Source: an uncultured Woeseiaceae bacterium (lineage in GTDB: Bacteria > Pseudomonadota > Gammaproteobacteria > Woeseiales > Woeseiaceae). Taken from it: DNA of 5,441 nucleotides. Under the pieces are notes generated by a model. It searched no databases. It worked only from the letters and a program-made list of their open reading frames with translations, and was not told the origin of the DNA. The stretch covers positions 1-5,441 of the forward strand of contig CAMYMP010000418.1 of the NCBI GenBank assembly GCA_947259435.1, given 5' to 3'. This document shows, piece by piece, positions 5,298 through 5,441 of the stretch. The first letter of the stretch is position 1; the number at the start of each line of letters is the position of its first letter. Position numbers and translations under genes: made by a program.

Positions 5298-5414
5298 TGG
5301 TGGCCAGGGGCAGACCGATTCGCGCAGCGAATCAGGACAGCGAAGCTGCCCGCAGGGCGAGAACCGGTTTTGACCGGTTCGAGTCAATCGAACCACCGAC
5401 ACGCGGATTTTCAG
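5298..5414 (-). pseudogene. Displaced 3' fragment of a tRNA-Phe(GAA) gene, interrupted in the T loop
   Basis: Read on the minus strand, 5414-5386 gives a complete anticodon loop CTGAAAA (anticodon GAA), the 3' anticodon stem TCCGC, variable loop GTGTC, T stem GGTGG and T loop TTCGATT, as in proteobacterial tRNA-Phe. After 72 foreign bases, 5313-5298 supplies CTGCC (3' T stem), CCTGGCC (3' acceptor strand), A73 and an encoded CCA. The two T-stem strands can pair with two wobbles. The 5' half of the tRNA is missing: upstream of the loop the sequence is GCGTT instead of GCGGA and then diverges. It cannot make a functional tRNA. A copy running exactly from the anticodon loop to CCA is what tyrosine recombinases leave at the far end of an element integrated in a tRNA gene. 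The acceptor assignment rests on my memory of tRNA-Phe sequences. Confidence 0.7.
5317..5394. repeat. Cluster of short hairpins within and across the edge of the T-loop insert
   Basis: The 72-bp insert (about 5314-5385) is packed with perfect inverted repeats: gattcgc/gcgaatc (5317-5333, loop gca), gccc/gggc (5348-5358, loop gca) and gaaccggt/accggttc (5361-5380, loop tttg). A fourth pair, ggttcga/tcgaacc (5376-5394), spans the junction with the tRNA T arm and competes with the third. The copy of ggttcga echoes the T-arm sequence itself. No known mobile repeat family is recognised. Confidence 0.6.
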
Positions 5415-5441
5415 AACGCTAAGCGTTTGATGTTGCTCTTA

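Larger units (their letters stand above)
4790..5441. other. Gene-poor mosaic region with a probable integration scar
   Basis: No convincing gene fills these 652 bp. From left to right it holds a short hairpin at 4841-4857, an A+T-richer patch (about 4914-5110) with one doubtful small membrane ORF, an overlapping short frame ending at 5220, and a structured right end with a displaced tRNA-Phe 3' fragment. The change in base composition and the tRNA fragment are both usual at the edge of an integrated element. Confidence 0.5.

Noticed and set aside
5189..5422. Plus-strand open frame of 77 codons without a start codon, containing VVARGRP and IEPPTRGFS
   Set aside because: The flanking motifs are what antisense tRNA-Phe yields when translated, a well-known kind of spurious ORF. 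There is no ATG or ribosome site.

Overview
The window looks like chromosomal DNA of a Gram-negative bacterium, most likely a gammaproteobacterium. The reasons are a signal-peptide-bearing outer-membrane beta-barrel ending in Phe, an ECF-type sigma factor with a co-encoded single-pass membrane partner, moderately high G+C, and a tRNA-Phe fragment of proteobacterial type. No species can be named from the sequence alone.

Positions 95-3342 (minus strand) hold a four-gene same-strand array. Read in transcription order it contains an ECF sigma factor (start about 3342), a single-pass membrane protein that looks like an anti-sigma factor without its zinc finger, a tiny secreted protein made almost entirely of Asp, Ser and Glu with seven tandem DSEDx repeats, and a TPR plus beta-barrel outer-membrane protein resembling the Slam/DUF560 (type XI secretion) architecture. 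The sigma and membrane genes overlap at TGATG, and the acidic gene follows after 41 bp. A strong intrinsic terminator then separates the acidic gene from the barrel gene. The likely theme is an envelope-sensing sigma factor controlling a secreted acidic polypeptide, with the barrel as a possible exporter or surface partner. That functional link is inferred from gene order.

The start of the anti-sigma-like gene is odd. A strong Shine-Dalgarno and an ATG-ATG pair at 2760-2765 open a frame that reads like the conserved N-terminus of zinc-finger anti-sigma factors (HCDQFRKNLDPFLDG). The rest of the protein lies in another frame, and the HxxxCxxC core is absent from both. This may be an ancestral deletion plus frameshift, a frameshifting event, or an assembly error.

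Positions 3416-4789 (plus strand) are a divergent gene for a membrane protein with about seven transmembrane segments, a conserved-looking EEISWGQR motif, and a C-terminal TPR-like domain. Its function is unknown.

Positions 4790-5441 are gene-poor and mosaic. They hold a hairpin, an A+T-richer patch with a doubtful small membrane ORF, an overlapping 49-codon frame, and on the minus strand a displaced 3' part of a tRNA-Phe(GAA) gene running from the anticodon loop to the CCA end. The tRNA piece is interrupted in its T loop by 72 bp of closely packed hairpins. It looks like an attachment-site scar of a tRNA-targeting integrative element, which would lie to the right of the window. Positions 1-94 show no gene.
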